From positions 1 through 7,449 of the forward strand of contig JACIXO010000061.1 of assembly GCA_014360385.1 (NCBI GenBank): a DNA stretch of 7,449 nt. Direction: 5' to 3'. The position numbers were made by a program, and so were the translations under genes. How positions within the stretch are numbered: position 1 is the stretch's first letter; every line of letters begins with the position of its first letter. Positions 1 through 6,776 of the stretch are shown here, piece by piece. This stretch comes from Actinomycetota bacterium (GTDB lineage Bacteria > Actinomycetota > Humimicrobiia > Humimicrobiales > Humimicrobiaceae). Below the pieces are notes generated by a model, which saw only the letters and a list, made by a program, of their open reading frames with translations, was not told the DNA's origin and did not search any database.

Positions 1-56
1 ATTAAGAGAAAAACAGAAGAAAAAACCGCTCCGATTACGATATAATATAATAACAT
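1..56 (-). CDS. tadC: Tad platform protein TadC, N-terminal fragment (cut by window edge)
   Basis: Only the first 18 codons are visible, reading from an ATG at 54-56 off the left edge. The peptide MLLYYIVIGAVFSSVFLL is almost entirely hydrophobic, as expected for a first membrane segment. A strong Shine-Dalgarno sequence (AGGTGAGG, 64-71) sits 7 nt before the ATG, so the start is well supported. The gene follows tadB on the same strand after a 92-nt spacer. In Tad operons tadB is normally followed by tadC, which encodes the second T2SSF-family inner-membrane protein that pairs with TadB and docks on the TadA ATPase. The TadC name rests on position and hydrophobicity only; no T2SSF motif is visible in so short a piece. 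Confidence 0.6.
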   Translation of the reverse strand, partial: MLLYYIVIGAVFSSVFLL

Positions 57-63
57 TGTAAAG

Positions 64-71
64 CCTCACCT
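64..71 (-). promoter_or_regulatory. Ribosome binding site of the tadC start
   Basis: The minus strand reads AGGTGAGG, then a 7-nt spacer, then the ATG at 54-56. It is one of the strongest Shine-Dalgarno matches in the window and is what identifies the short edge fragment as a real gene start. It lies at the end of a GGTA/GGTA/GGTG mini-repeat (68-78). The rest of the 57-148 spacer is AT-rich, and I see no terminator-like hairpin or promoter that would separate this gene from tadB. Confidence 0.7.
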
Positions 72-148
72 ACCTACCAGAAATTGTGACTTTTTTATCT
101 AATTTCCACCACTAAATTTTTACAAAACACCTCTAAAAGAAATTAAAA

Positions 149-2170
149 CTAATACTTAATTTGAACAATTTTAATTATCCAGATTATACCAATAATCATC
201 ATTACTCCTGCTACTGCCAGCATTACTAGTCCAGGTCTGGTAGTGAACATCAAACTTATGTAATCCCTGTTGAGAATAAACAGCATTAAAAAAACAGCTA
301 TGGGTAATATTATAAGAATAATGGCTGATAGCCTTCCTTCTGCAGTGAGAGCTTTAATCTGGCTCATTACCCTGTCTCTTTCTCTTATAGTACTCGCTAT
401 GGTATCCATCACCTCAGCAAGATTTCCGCCAACCTCCCTCTGGACGTTTATAGCCATGACAGTCCAGTTAAAATATTCACTATTTATCCTTTCCGCCATA
501 CTTTCAAGTGCTTCCCTTTCAGGTAAACCCATTCTTATTAAACTTAATGTCTTTCTAAACTCATCAGATATGGGAGGTCTTGTCTCGTCCACAATCATAT
601 TTAAAGCCTGGTTAAAACTGTAACCAGCTTTGAGAGAACCGCTAATTAGCTGCAATGCATCAGGCAGCTGTTCATGGAATTTTCTAAGCCTCTGTGAGGC
701 TTTGATACTCAAAAGCAAAAACGGGACAAACACTGCGAGCAGGACTATTAAAAAAGTAATAATAATGTTTCTCCCCAGATAGTAAGCTACAACTCCAGAA
801 ACAATCACCAAAATTATGTGCAAGGTTATAAACTCAGAAGCCCTTATACTCATTCCAGCTCTCTCGAGATTTAAATCAAATAATTCAACGAAGCCTCTTT
901 TAGAAGCAATTCCTGATACAAATCTCACAATTTTTCCAAAAAATCCTTTTCTCTTTCCTTCTCCTGAAGGCTCATTTTCAGTTCCTGCCCTGCTTTTTCC
1001 AATCTCTCGTCTGTATTCATAAAATTGGGTTCTCTCTTTTAGAGTCCAGCGACGCGGGGATAAAAGTAATGAAACTGCGTAAAAAAACAAAACTATGCCA
1101 ATAAAAATAATTCCATATATACCAACTCTCACCCACCACTTATCAAACAAACTTAGAAAAAATGATTTGGAGGATGAAGTAATTATCCCCGAAGGTTCTG
1201 CTACATAAAACGGATTCTTATAATTAACTGTGGTTGAACTCAAAAGTCCAGCTTTTTCTACATTTACTTTTACTTTTACATTTTCAGTATTTGGCCAGAT
1301 GCTGGTATAGGTTATCCTGTACTGACTCTTAATTTTTCTTGAAATTGTGCTATAAAGCTTTTTTAGCTCTTTGGAATTTGCTGTCACCAGCATCTCCCCA
1401 CCAGTCATTTCTGATAACCTTCTAATATCATCAGGGTTGAAGTCATATGAGAGAAGTGCTATAGAATATATAATTGCTCCAGTTTCCAGAGCCTTATCTA
1501 TAGCATCTTCAACAGTAGATTTGCTTACAGTATCTTTACCGTCTGATAACACAATAAGGTATCTGTATTTTATATCCTCCTTCTTTTCAAACTGCTCCAG
1601 TGCAACAATAATGCCATCAAATAATGAGGTCTCACCTCTGGCCTTCATTCCTGCGATTGCATTAAGGAGTTTTTCCCTATCAGATGTAAAATCGGAATAA
1701 ACAGTAACCTCGTCTGCAAAGCCTACTATAGAAAATTTATCCATGCTTCTCATCTGGCTAATGAAAAGTAAGGAAGCATCAATCAAATCAGATATGGGCT
1801 CACCCTTCATGCTTCCACTTGTATCCAGAACTAAAACCACTCCAATCGGTTCAGAAACCCGGTCTACTTGTTCAACAGAAAGGTTTTCTATCTTTTCGCC
1901 ATTTTCAAAAACACTAAAATCATCCTTCTCAAGCTCAAAGGACTCTAGCTCAGAACCCTCCTTAAAGCTAAGATAGATCTCTACCCTCGGGTAATTATCA
2001 ATATCAATTCTTTTAATCAAAATATCTTGCAAATCCCCGGGCAAATCCCCGACTTTGTAAGCCTCATCAGCATAAAGGGTAGATAAGAAAAGAAAGTTAA
2101 AAGAAAAGAAAAAAAATAGTATTAAAAATAGTATTAGTATTTTTAGATTTCTAAAAACTTTGGACTTCAT
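149..2170 (-). CDS. tadB: VWA domain-TadB fusion: Tad pilus inner-membrane platform protein
   Basis: This 673-aa protein is about twice the length of an ordinary TadB. From the ATG at 2170, residues 1-34 form a signal peptide: a basic start (KSKVFRNLK), a long Leu/Phe core and a likely cleavage after LYA. Residues 45-105 look like a beta-rich segment. Residues 110-285 are a von Willebrand A domain with a complete MIDAS: DTSGS (D116, S118, S120), T181 in GETS, and D210 in LSDGKD. A membrane helix follows at 346-371, then a basic linker (375-435). The T2SSF/TadB part has helices near 446-465 and 468-488, a cytoplasmic helical domain near 490-612 (HEQLPDAL, QREVGGNL), and two final helices near 614-632 and 646-668. 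This topology puts the VWA domain outside and the T2SSF domain inside. TadB forms the platform on which the TadA ATPase works. An in-frame ATG at 2221 and the open frame back to 2245 would overlap tadA. I chose 2170 because it gives a normal signal peptide and a 25-nt spacer, although its GGTG Shine-Dalgarno is weak. Confidence 0.9.
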   Translation of the reverse strand: MKSKVFRNLKILILFLILFFFFSFNFLFLSTLYADEAYKVGDLPGDLQDILIKRIDIDNYPRVEIYLSFKEGSELESFELEKDDFSVFENGEKIENLSVEQVDRVSEPIGVVLVLDTSGSMKGEPISDLIDASLLFISQMRSMDKFSIVGFADEVTVYSDFTSDREKLLNAIAGMKARGETSLFDGIIVALEQFEKKEDIKYRYLIVLSDGKDTVSKSTVEDAIDKALETGAIIYSIALLSYDFNPDDIRRLSEMTGGEMLVTANSKELKKLYSTISRKIKSQYRITYTSIWPNTENVKVKVNVEKAGLLSSTTVNYKNPFYVAEPSGIITSSSKSFFLSLFDKWWVRVGIYGIIFIGIVLFFYAVSLLLSPRRWTLKERTQFYEYRREIGKSRAGTENEPSGEGKRKGFFGKIVRFVSGIASKRGFVELFDLNLERAGMSIRASEFITLHIILVIVSGVVAYYLGRNIIITFLIVLLAVFVPFLLLSIKASQRLRKFHEQLPDALQLISGSLKAGYSFNQALNMIVDETRPPISDEFRKTLSLIRMGLPEREALESMAERINSEYFNWTVMAINVQREVGGNLAEVMDTIASTIRERDRVMSQIKALTAEGRLSAIILIILPIAVFLMLFILNRDYISLMFTTRPGLVMLAVAGVMMIIGIIWIIKIVQIKY

Positions 2171-2195
2171 TTTGGAACACCAAGAACACTTAGGT

Positions 2196-3551
2196 TTAGA
2201 TTTCTCTCTCAAATATTTCATCCGGTAGTTCAATCCCCATGTCATGTAGTCTAGTTATAAATCTTGGTCTCAAACCAGTAGATTTAATCACTCCTCTAAA
2301 CCTGCCACCCTCATCAATACCCATAGAATAATCAAATACAAAAAGATCCTGAAGAGTAATTATGTCTCCCTCCATACCCTGAACCTCTGATATTTTCACA
2401 AATCTTCTGGTGCCATCCTTAAGTCTATTCATATGAACTATAAGATTTATAGCTGATGAAATCTGCTCCCTTATTGCTCTAACAGGAATATCCACTCCTG
2501 CCATAAGAACCATTGTTTCCAACCTTGACAACACATCACGAGGTGAGTTTGCGTGAACAGTACTCAAACTACCATCATGTCCAGTGTTCATTGCTTGAAG
2601 CATATCCAGAGCCTCTCCTCCTCTAACTTCTCCAACTATTATGCGATCAGGTCTCATTCTGAGAGCATTTCTTACAAGATCTCTTATAGTTACTTCTCCT
2701 TTTCCCTCTATGTTAGGTGGTCTTGACTCCAGTCTTATTACATGTTCCTGATGTAACTGAAGTTCAGCAGCATCTTCGATTGTAATTATTCTTTCATCAT
2801 TGGGGATAAAGGATGACAAGACATTGAGAGTGGTTGTCTTTCCAGTGCCAGTCCCCCCTGAACATATTATGTTAATCCTTCCCTTCACACATGCCCTGAG
2901 AAAATCTGCCACTTTCTGGGTACAGGTACCCATCTCCACAAAGTCATCAATGGTAAAGGGATCAGGAGAAAACTTTCTAATTGTCATAACAGGACCATTC
3001 AAAGCCAGTGGATGAATAATAACATTTACTCTGGAACCATCTGGAAGTCTCGCATCAACATATGGAGAAGCCTCGTCAACCCTTCGTCCTACTTGACCAA
3101 CGATTTTGTCAATTATTCTCATCAGATGGGCTTCGTCAAGAAATCTCTTATTTGTGGGATAAATCTTCCCGAACTTCTCAATATATATTTTGTAGGGATT
3201 GTTTACCATAATTTCAGTTATCTCTTTGTCCCTCAGAAACTCCTCTATAGGACCATATCCGACTATATCATCAACAAGCTCCTCTATTAACCTTTTCTTT
3301 TCATCTGTGGTTAATGGATAGTTATTCTCATTTAAAATTCTCTGAGCTTCACTTCTAACCTTTAATTTTAGTTCAGTATCATCAACATTTTTCCTGTATA
3401 TAACATCAGAAAGCCTGCCAATTAGCTGTAAATGAGCATTGCGTCTCACTTCATCAATTTGCTTTGCTCTTACAGTTAAGGCCTCATCGTTTGTCATATA
3501 CAAACTATTTTCAAATTCGTGTATTTTTCTTATTCGTTCCTGCAATCCCAT
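2196..3551 (-). CDS. tadA: Tad pilus assembly ATPase TadA/CpaF
   Basis: This 451-aa protein has the usual length for the CpaF/TadA secretion ATPase family. It acts as a hexameric cytoplasmic motor that powers assembly of the Flp pilus through TadB/TadC. Residues 1-90 are a helical N-terminal region. Residues 90-200 are the N-terminal domain typical of the family (GYGPIEEFL, EIMVNNP, DARLPDGSRVN). The catalytic domain shows Walker A GGTGTGKTT (232-240, K238), an Asp box TIEDAAELQL (257-266), Walker B RIIVGEVRG (303-311, E308) and a His box GHDGSLSTVHANS (324-336). All catalytic elements are present, so it should be active. The start is firm: GGAGG at 3559-3563 lies 7 nt before the ATG. A 92-nt spacer separates it from tadZ and a 25-nt spacer from vwa-tadB. 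It differs from retraction or T2SS GspE ATPases by the CpaF-type N-terminus and by its neighbours. Confidence 0.97.
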   Translation of the reverse strand: MGLQERIRKIHEFENSLYMTNDEALTVRAKQIDEVRRNAHLQLIGRLSDVIYRKNVDDTELKLKVRSEAQRILNENNYPLTTDEKKRLIEELVDDIVGYGPIEEFLRDKEITEIMVNNPYKIYIEKFGKIYPTNKRFLDEAHLMRIIDKIVGQVGRRVDEASPYVDARLPDGSRVNVIIHPLALNGPVMTIRKFSPDPFTIDDFVEMGTCTQKVADFLRACVKGRINIICSGGTGTGKTTTLNVLSSFIPNDERIITIEDAAELQLHQEHVIRLESRPPNIEGKGEVTIRDLVRNALRMRPDRIIVGEVRGGEALDMLQAMNTGHDGSLSTVHANSPRDVLSRLETMVLMAGVDIPVRAIREQISSAINLIVHMNRLKDGTRRFVKISEVQGMEGDIITLQDLFVFDYSMGIDEGGRFRGVIKSTGLRPRFITRLHDMGIELPDEIFEREI

Positions 3552-3558
3552 TATTTGT

Positions 3559-3579
3559 CCTCCATCCTCTAATCCTCTA
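3559..3579 (-). repeat. Duplicated TAGAGGAT units before the tadA Shine-Dalgarno
   Basis: On the minus strand the 8-mer TAGAGGAT occurs twice in tandem (3564-3579) and runs straight into the GGAGG Shine-Dalgarno (3559-3563). The tadA leader therefore holds three purine-rich GAGG-type sites in a row, and only the last is correctly spaced from the ATG at 3551. It lies in the 92-nt spacer after tadZ. This spacer shows no terminator-like hairpin followed by a T-run, and no clear promoter. The duplication is directly visible; whether it alters tadA translation is unknown. Confidence 0.75.
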
Positions 3580-3643
3580 AATATCTGTGTTTAATCTACT
3601 ATCCTTTCGACCCATCTACTACTTCACACCTTCAAGCAAGCAT

Positions 3644-4795
3644 TCAACTTCCTAGCAACATTTCAGTTAGCTTTCGAATACTCCTGCTGATGGGAGACCT
3701 TGGAGCTTCGGTTACAAGGGGCTCACCTTTATTTATGGTAAGAGGTACAAGTCTATCGCTTGGAATGGTTACATCCACCTTTCTCTGGATTGTCTGCTCT
3801 ATTTCTCCCAGAGTAATACCAACCTTACTATTGGCTCTGTTAAGAATTACAATTATCCTTCCCTTCGGGAGATTCAGTTGTTCTAATAACTCCAGAGTTA
3901 ATTTCAAATTCTTGATACTTGGAACCTCCATGCTGGCTACAACACACAAATAATCTGTGTCCTCCAGAATGCTTAAGACATTGTCTGAGAAAGCAGATGG
4001 TGTATCTATCACCACGTAATCACTTATTTTAGAAAGGGTATTTAGAATCTTCATTGTCGCCTGGATACTTATACTTTCCCCCTTTGCAGGATCTATTGGT
4101 GCAGGAAGAACTTTCACACCTGAGCTATGAGTGGCTAAAAAACTGTTTAGCATATCTGGATCCAGCTGATCAATTACAGGGATAAGGTCATGAACTGTGT
4201 TCTTGGGATAAAGATTCAGCATTAGCGCTACATCGCCAAACTGATAGTTAGTATCAAAGATCGAAACTCTCTTCTTACTCTGATTTATCAAGTCAACAGC
4301 TAAATTGGTGGCAATAAAAGACTTACCCGATCCACCCTTTGTGCTAAATATAGTAACTTTCTGTGGACCCTCTCTCCTCATCCCCTCTTTTTCAGCTATG
4401 CCCTGGCTTCTAATTACTTCCTCAAAACTCTCCTCTGCCCTTCTTACAACATCCTTTACATCACCATAGTTGAAGGGAGACTCCAATACATCATAGACAT
4501 TCAGTTTTATAGCTTTCTTTAATAGCTCGGCTGAAGCCTGCTTTACCATGATAACTACCTTGGTAATGTCAAGAGTTGTAAAATAAGACTTTAAAATTCC
4601 TTCAATAGCCTCAAGGGTGCAAGAAGGGCCCACCAGAACCAGAACAGGAGCTTTTCTCCCCAGAAGCACCTCAAGATCTTCAGGAGTTTCTCCAGTATGA
4701 ATAACTTCTGTGTTGGGGATATTTTTTAGTAGAGAACTTATTCTATCCAGTATATTTTTGTCTTTCTCTATAATCGCTATTTTCGTGGTTTTCAT
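3644..4795 (-). CDS. tadZ: Pilus localization ATPase TadZ/CpaE (pseudo-receiver plus ParA/MinD-like domain)
   Basis: This 383-aa protein has the two-part plan of TadZ/CpaE. Residues 1-125 fold like a response-regulator receiver, but the strand-3 position that should hold the phosphorylated Asp reads VLVLVGPSC (G56). The usual lysine before the final helix is also missing (YDVLESPF), so it is an atypical receiver unlikely to be phosphorylated. Residues 145-383 form a MinD/ParA-type ATPase: deviant Walker A KGGSGKS (153-159, with K153 and K158), switch I FDTNYQFGD (D181), and switch II VVIDTPSAFSD (D264). The family directs where the Tad machine assembles in the cell. An AGGAAAG Shine-Dalgarno overlaps the cpaB stop codon and the gap is only 9 nt, which suggests coupled translation. 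The function is inferred from family and neighbourhood. Confidence 0.93.
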   Translation of the reverse strand: MKTTKIAIIEKDKNILDRISSLLKNIPNTEVIHTGETPEDLEVLLGRKAPVLVLVGPSCTLEAIEGILKSYFTTLDITKVVIMVKQASAELLKKAIKLNVYDVLESPFNYGDVKDVVRRAEESFEEVIRSQGIAEKEGMRREGPQKVTIFSTKGGSGKSFIATNLAVDLINQSKKRVSIFDTNYQFGDVALMLNLYPKNTVHDLIPVIDQLDPDMLNSFLATHSSGVKVLPAPIDPAKGESISIQATMKILNTLSKISDYVVIDTPSAFSDNVLSILEDTDYLCVVASMEVPSIKNLKLTLELLEQLNLPKGRIIVILNRANSKVGITLGEIEQTIQRKVDVTIPSDRLVPLTINKGEPLVTEAPRSPISRSIRKLTEMLLGS

Positions 4796-4804
4796 TTTGC
4801 TTTC

Positions 4805-5677
4805 CTATTCCTCAAAAATATTATCAAGCGTTCTTCCTGGCGTTTCTTCTTTCTTAATTCCATGAACCGGAACCAGAGCAAGCCAAACGCTACCCATCTC
4901 TTCGCTAAAAACAAGTTTCTCAGAATCTTCAGGGCTTACAGCAAGGGTTACAGTTTTTATCTCCCTAGCTTTAGTTTCTGTCGTAGTACGGCCTCCTATA
5001 AGTCCAATAGCCTCTTTTGCTTCCTGGGAAGACGCCACTTTTGTTCCCACATATAAAACTTCAACATTCCAGAGGAGGGTTCTAGTTATCTCTTTTTCTA
5101 TCCTTGCAGAAACTCCCTGGTTTTCTGTCACAACTCTGGTATTTTCAGTTTCACTACCAGCCTGAGCTTCAGGTAGCATTTGCTCCACAGCTCCTCCTGT
5201 AGTTTGTGAGGTTCCCTCTTCCGGCCAGAATGTGGCAATTACATTCACTCTGTCTCCCACATTTATAAGATTGGAAACCCCTATGACTTCATCAACAGGT
5301 ATTGAAACTGCAACCATCCCCTCGGGGACCACAAATGACAATCCTATTTCCTCGGGCTTTACAAACTTGGTTGCAGTTATTTGTTCACCCTCATTTATGG
5401 GAGCTGCCACCACATACCCTTTATATTCATCTAATGAGGTGAGAACCCCATTTGCAAGATATTTTCTGGGTATCTCCTTGATAACGACCATTTTAGCCGA
5501 AATAATATCTTCAACTTTTGTCTCCCTGGGAATGTTTTGTGCTGCTACTAGAACTCCGACCTTTTCCACTTCTTCTTCCAGCGATGCTTTTATGCTGTTT
5601 ATGTAACCAGTTACACCAACTACAGCTACGATCCCCAGAACAATAGCTATGATTATCAGTGCTATTCTTAGTTTCAT
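4805..5677 (-). CDS. cpaB: Flp pilus assembly protein CpaB/RcpC (SAF domain)
   Basis: This 290-aa protein has an N-terminal membrane anchor (residues 5-26, almost all aliphatic) and then an extracytoplasmic body. Residues 40-105 are a SAF domain, recognisable from VLVAAQNIPRETKVEDI and from the later PINEGEQITATKF. Residues 113-150 match the RcpC/CpaB core (VVPEGMVAVSIPVDEV, LINVGDRVNVIATF), and residues 200-275 complete it (VEVLYVG, VTLAVSPEDSEKL, VWLALVP). Between these parts lies a Gln/Thr/Glu-rich, probably flexible stretch (about 152-192). In diderm bacteria the family works with the RcpA secretin; none is seen here, so in this organism it may act at the cell wall. The start has a GGGTGA Shine-Dalgarno 6 nt before the ATG, 11 nt after the tadG-like stop, so translational coupling is likely. 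Confidence 0.93.
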   Translation of the reverse strand: MKLRIALIIIAIVLGIVAVVGVTGYINSIKASLEEEVEKVGVLVAAQNIPRETKVEDIISAKMVVIKEIPRKYLANGVLTSLDEYKGYVVAAPINEGEQITATKFVKPEEIGLSFVVPEGMVAVSIPVDEVIGVSNLINVGDRVNVIATFWPEEGTSQTTGGAVEQMLPEAQAGSETENTRVVTENQGVSARIEKEITRTLLWNVEVLYVGTKVASSQEAKEAIGLIGGRTTTETKAREIKTVTLAVSPEDSEKLVFSEEMGSVWLALVPVHGIKKEETPGRTLDNIFEE

Positions 5678-5688
5678 CTTAATTCACC

Positions 5689-6723
5689 CTACTTAAGAAG
5701 CCTTACCACCTTTAAGCCCAAAGATTGAGCTCCACCAACCTCACCCGCTGTAACAATCAAAGCCTGGTGGATAAATTTACCAACAATCTGAGCTTGCCCG
5801 CCATGGCCTTCTATTCTATCCAGAATAAATGGAGCAAATGCCAGTATTTCTACCTTTTCCTGGCCTTTAGGATCTTCGAGCTCATAAATTACAGGAACAA
5901 CCACAAACTGGCTATCGTTTCTTGCAAGTTTAATGATGTCACCGCTCTCGCTGTAGGTAACCAGATCTTCGAAAGAATCCCAGGTACCAACCCTTGCATT
6001 TGTAGCCGATACAGTTTTAGCCATATTACCTGGTTCAGTTAAAACTATGTCCCCAACAGATAATGGTTCAGGGTACCCATTAATTATTCTATCAACATAG
6101 TCGTTGCTTCCTCCGCCAGGTCTTCCATCCAGATCCAGAGCATAAAAATTACCTTCAATGGACTCTCCAGCACCAAACTTTAATATTTTGTCTTCTCCTG
6201 GCTTTAGCCATTCCTGCCAGTTCACTCCCCTGGGAATAAAAGCTCCCCATGGTACCACGTCATAAACCTCAAGTGGTCTGCCAACCATTGCTGTAGCAGA
6301 GGCTTCCACATCAGCTGAAGTTACTCCAAGAACCTTGCCAAAATATACAGAGGCATCTGGATTAGAAGACCTAACTTTTATAGTATCATTGGGAACAAGA
6401 GTCTTATCAATTTCTACGTAAACATTCTCAACATCAACACCATGACTAGCAGCATAATCAACTGCAATCTGAATGGCCCTGTCCGGATCTTCAGGAAGCT
6501 CCTGCGCACCTGCAAGAGCAGCAGCATCAGCAACTGTCTGCTGTAGCCTCCTTTCCTGGTATAAAGAGCCTTCATCTATAACCAATGCACTAATGCCTGC
6601 CATAACTACAATAAGGATTGCAACTATTACTACTACCTGACCTTTTTGATCTTTCAGCCTCTGCATGAAGTAAGCCATATTGTCAGCTCTACTGTCAGCC
6701 ATATTCTCAGTCACATAAAACAT
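5689..6723 (-). CDS. tadG: TadG-like Flp pilus assembly protein
   Basis: This protein of about 344 aa carries a TadE/TadG-like N-terminal segment: KDQKGQVVVIVAILIVVMAG, followed by a VIDEGSLYQERRLQQTVADAAALAGAQ-type region at residues 49-74. That is the membrane helix and the amphipathic, alanine-rich helix usual in TadG proteins. There is no glutamate at the position a cleaved prepilin would have. The rest (about 145-344) is extracytoplasmic, with a stretch around 184-236 (ALDLDG, GGG, VGDIVLTEPGNM) that I recall from TadG-like proteins of Gram-positive bacteria. The role is probably as a minor pilus or assembly component anchored in the membrane. The start is unclear. ATG 6723 has AAAGGG only 3 nt upstream, TTG 6738 extends the frame, and ATGs at 6702, 6678 and 6666 also keep the whole domain. 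A 12-bp triple repeat lies in this N-terminal region. The cpaB gene follows after 11 nt. Confidence 0.85.
   Translation of the reverse strand: MFYVTENMADSRADNMAYFMQRLKDQKGQVVVIVAILIVVMAGISALVIDEGSLYQERRLQQTVADAAALAGAQELPEDPDRAIQIAVDYAASHGVDVENVYVEIDKTLVPNDTIKVRSSNPDASVYFGKVLGVTSADVEASATAMVGRPLEVYDVVPWGAFIPRGVNWQEWLKPGEDKILKFGAGESIEGNFYALDLDGRPGGGSNDYVDRIINGYPEPLSVGDIVLTEPGNMAKTVSATNARVGTWDSFEDLVTYSESGDIIKLARNDSQFVVVPVIYELEDPKGQEKVEILAFAPFILDRIEGHGGQAQIVGKFIHQALIVTAGEVGGAQSLGLKVVRLLK
6673..6708 (-). repeat. Three imperfect 12-bp tandem units at the tadG-like N-terminus
   Basis: On the plus strand three consecutive 12-mers read AGCCATATTGTC, AGCTCTACTGTC and AGCCATATTCTC. In the tadG-like frame (minus strand) they encode ENMA, DSRA and DNMA, a (D/E)(N/S)(M/R)A tetrapeptide repeated three times. 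Units one and three each contain a possible ATG start (6702 and 6678), so the repeat has multiplied candidate initiation codons. If translation starts at 6678 or 6666 most of this is leader and not protein. Confidence 0.8.
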
Positions 6724-6754
6724 TTGCCCTTTGTTCAAACTCTAAAATTCTGAA

Positions 6755-6776
6755 TTACTGCTCTCTTACTGCTCTC
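6755..6776 (-). repeat. 11-bp perfect tandem duplication over the tadE stop codon
   Basis: TTACTGCTCTC occurs twice in direct tandem on the plus strand (6755-6765 and 6766-6776). On the minus strand each unit is GAGAGCAGTAA; the TAA of the first unit read is the tadE stop codon and the second copy lies in the tadE-tadG spacer. The duplication adds 11 nt between the genes, including an extra GAGAG purine stretch, without altering the tadE protein. Confidence 0.9.

Noticed and set aside
270..623. Plus-strand open frame of 117 codons opposite the TadB domain
   Set aside because: Its hydrophobic look comes from complementing membrane-helix and amphipathic-helix codons of tadB. The other plus-strand frames opposite tadB, tadA, tadZ and tadG were dismissed on the same grounds.
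2174..2191. CSWC as a zinc or redox motif in the extended TadB
   Set aside because: It exists only if translation starts upstream of the preferred ATG; a single Cys pair in an unverified extension is not enough to call a metal site.
5232..5606. Plus-strand open frame of 124 codons opposite cpaB
   Set aside because: It is antisense to a firmly identified gene, has a Ser/Thr/Ile-rich composition typical of a shadow frame, and lacks a recognisable domain.
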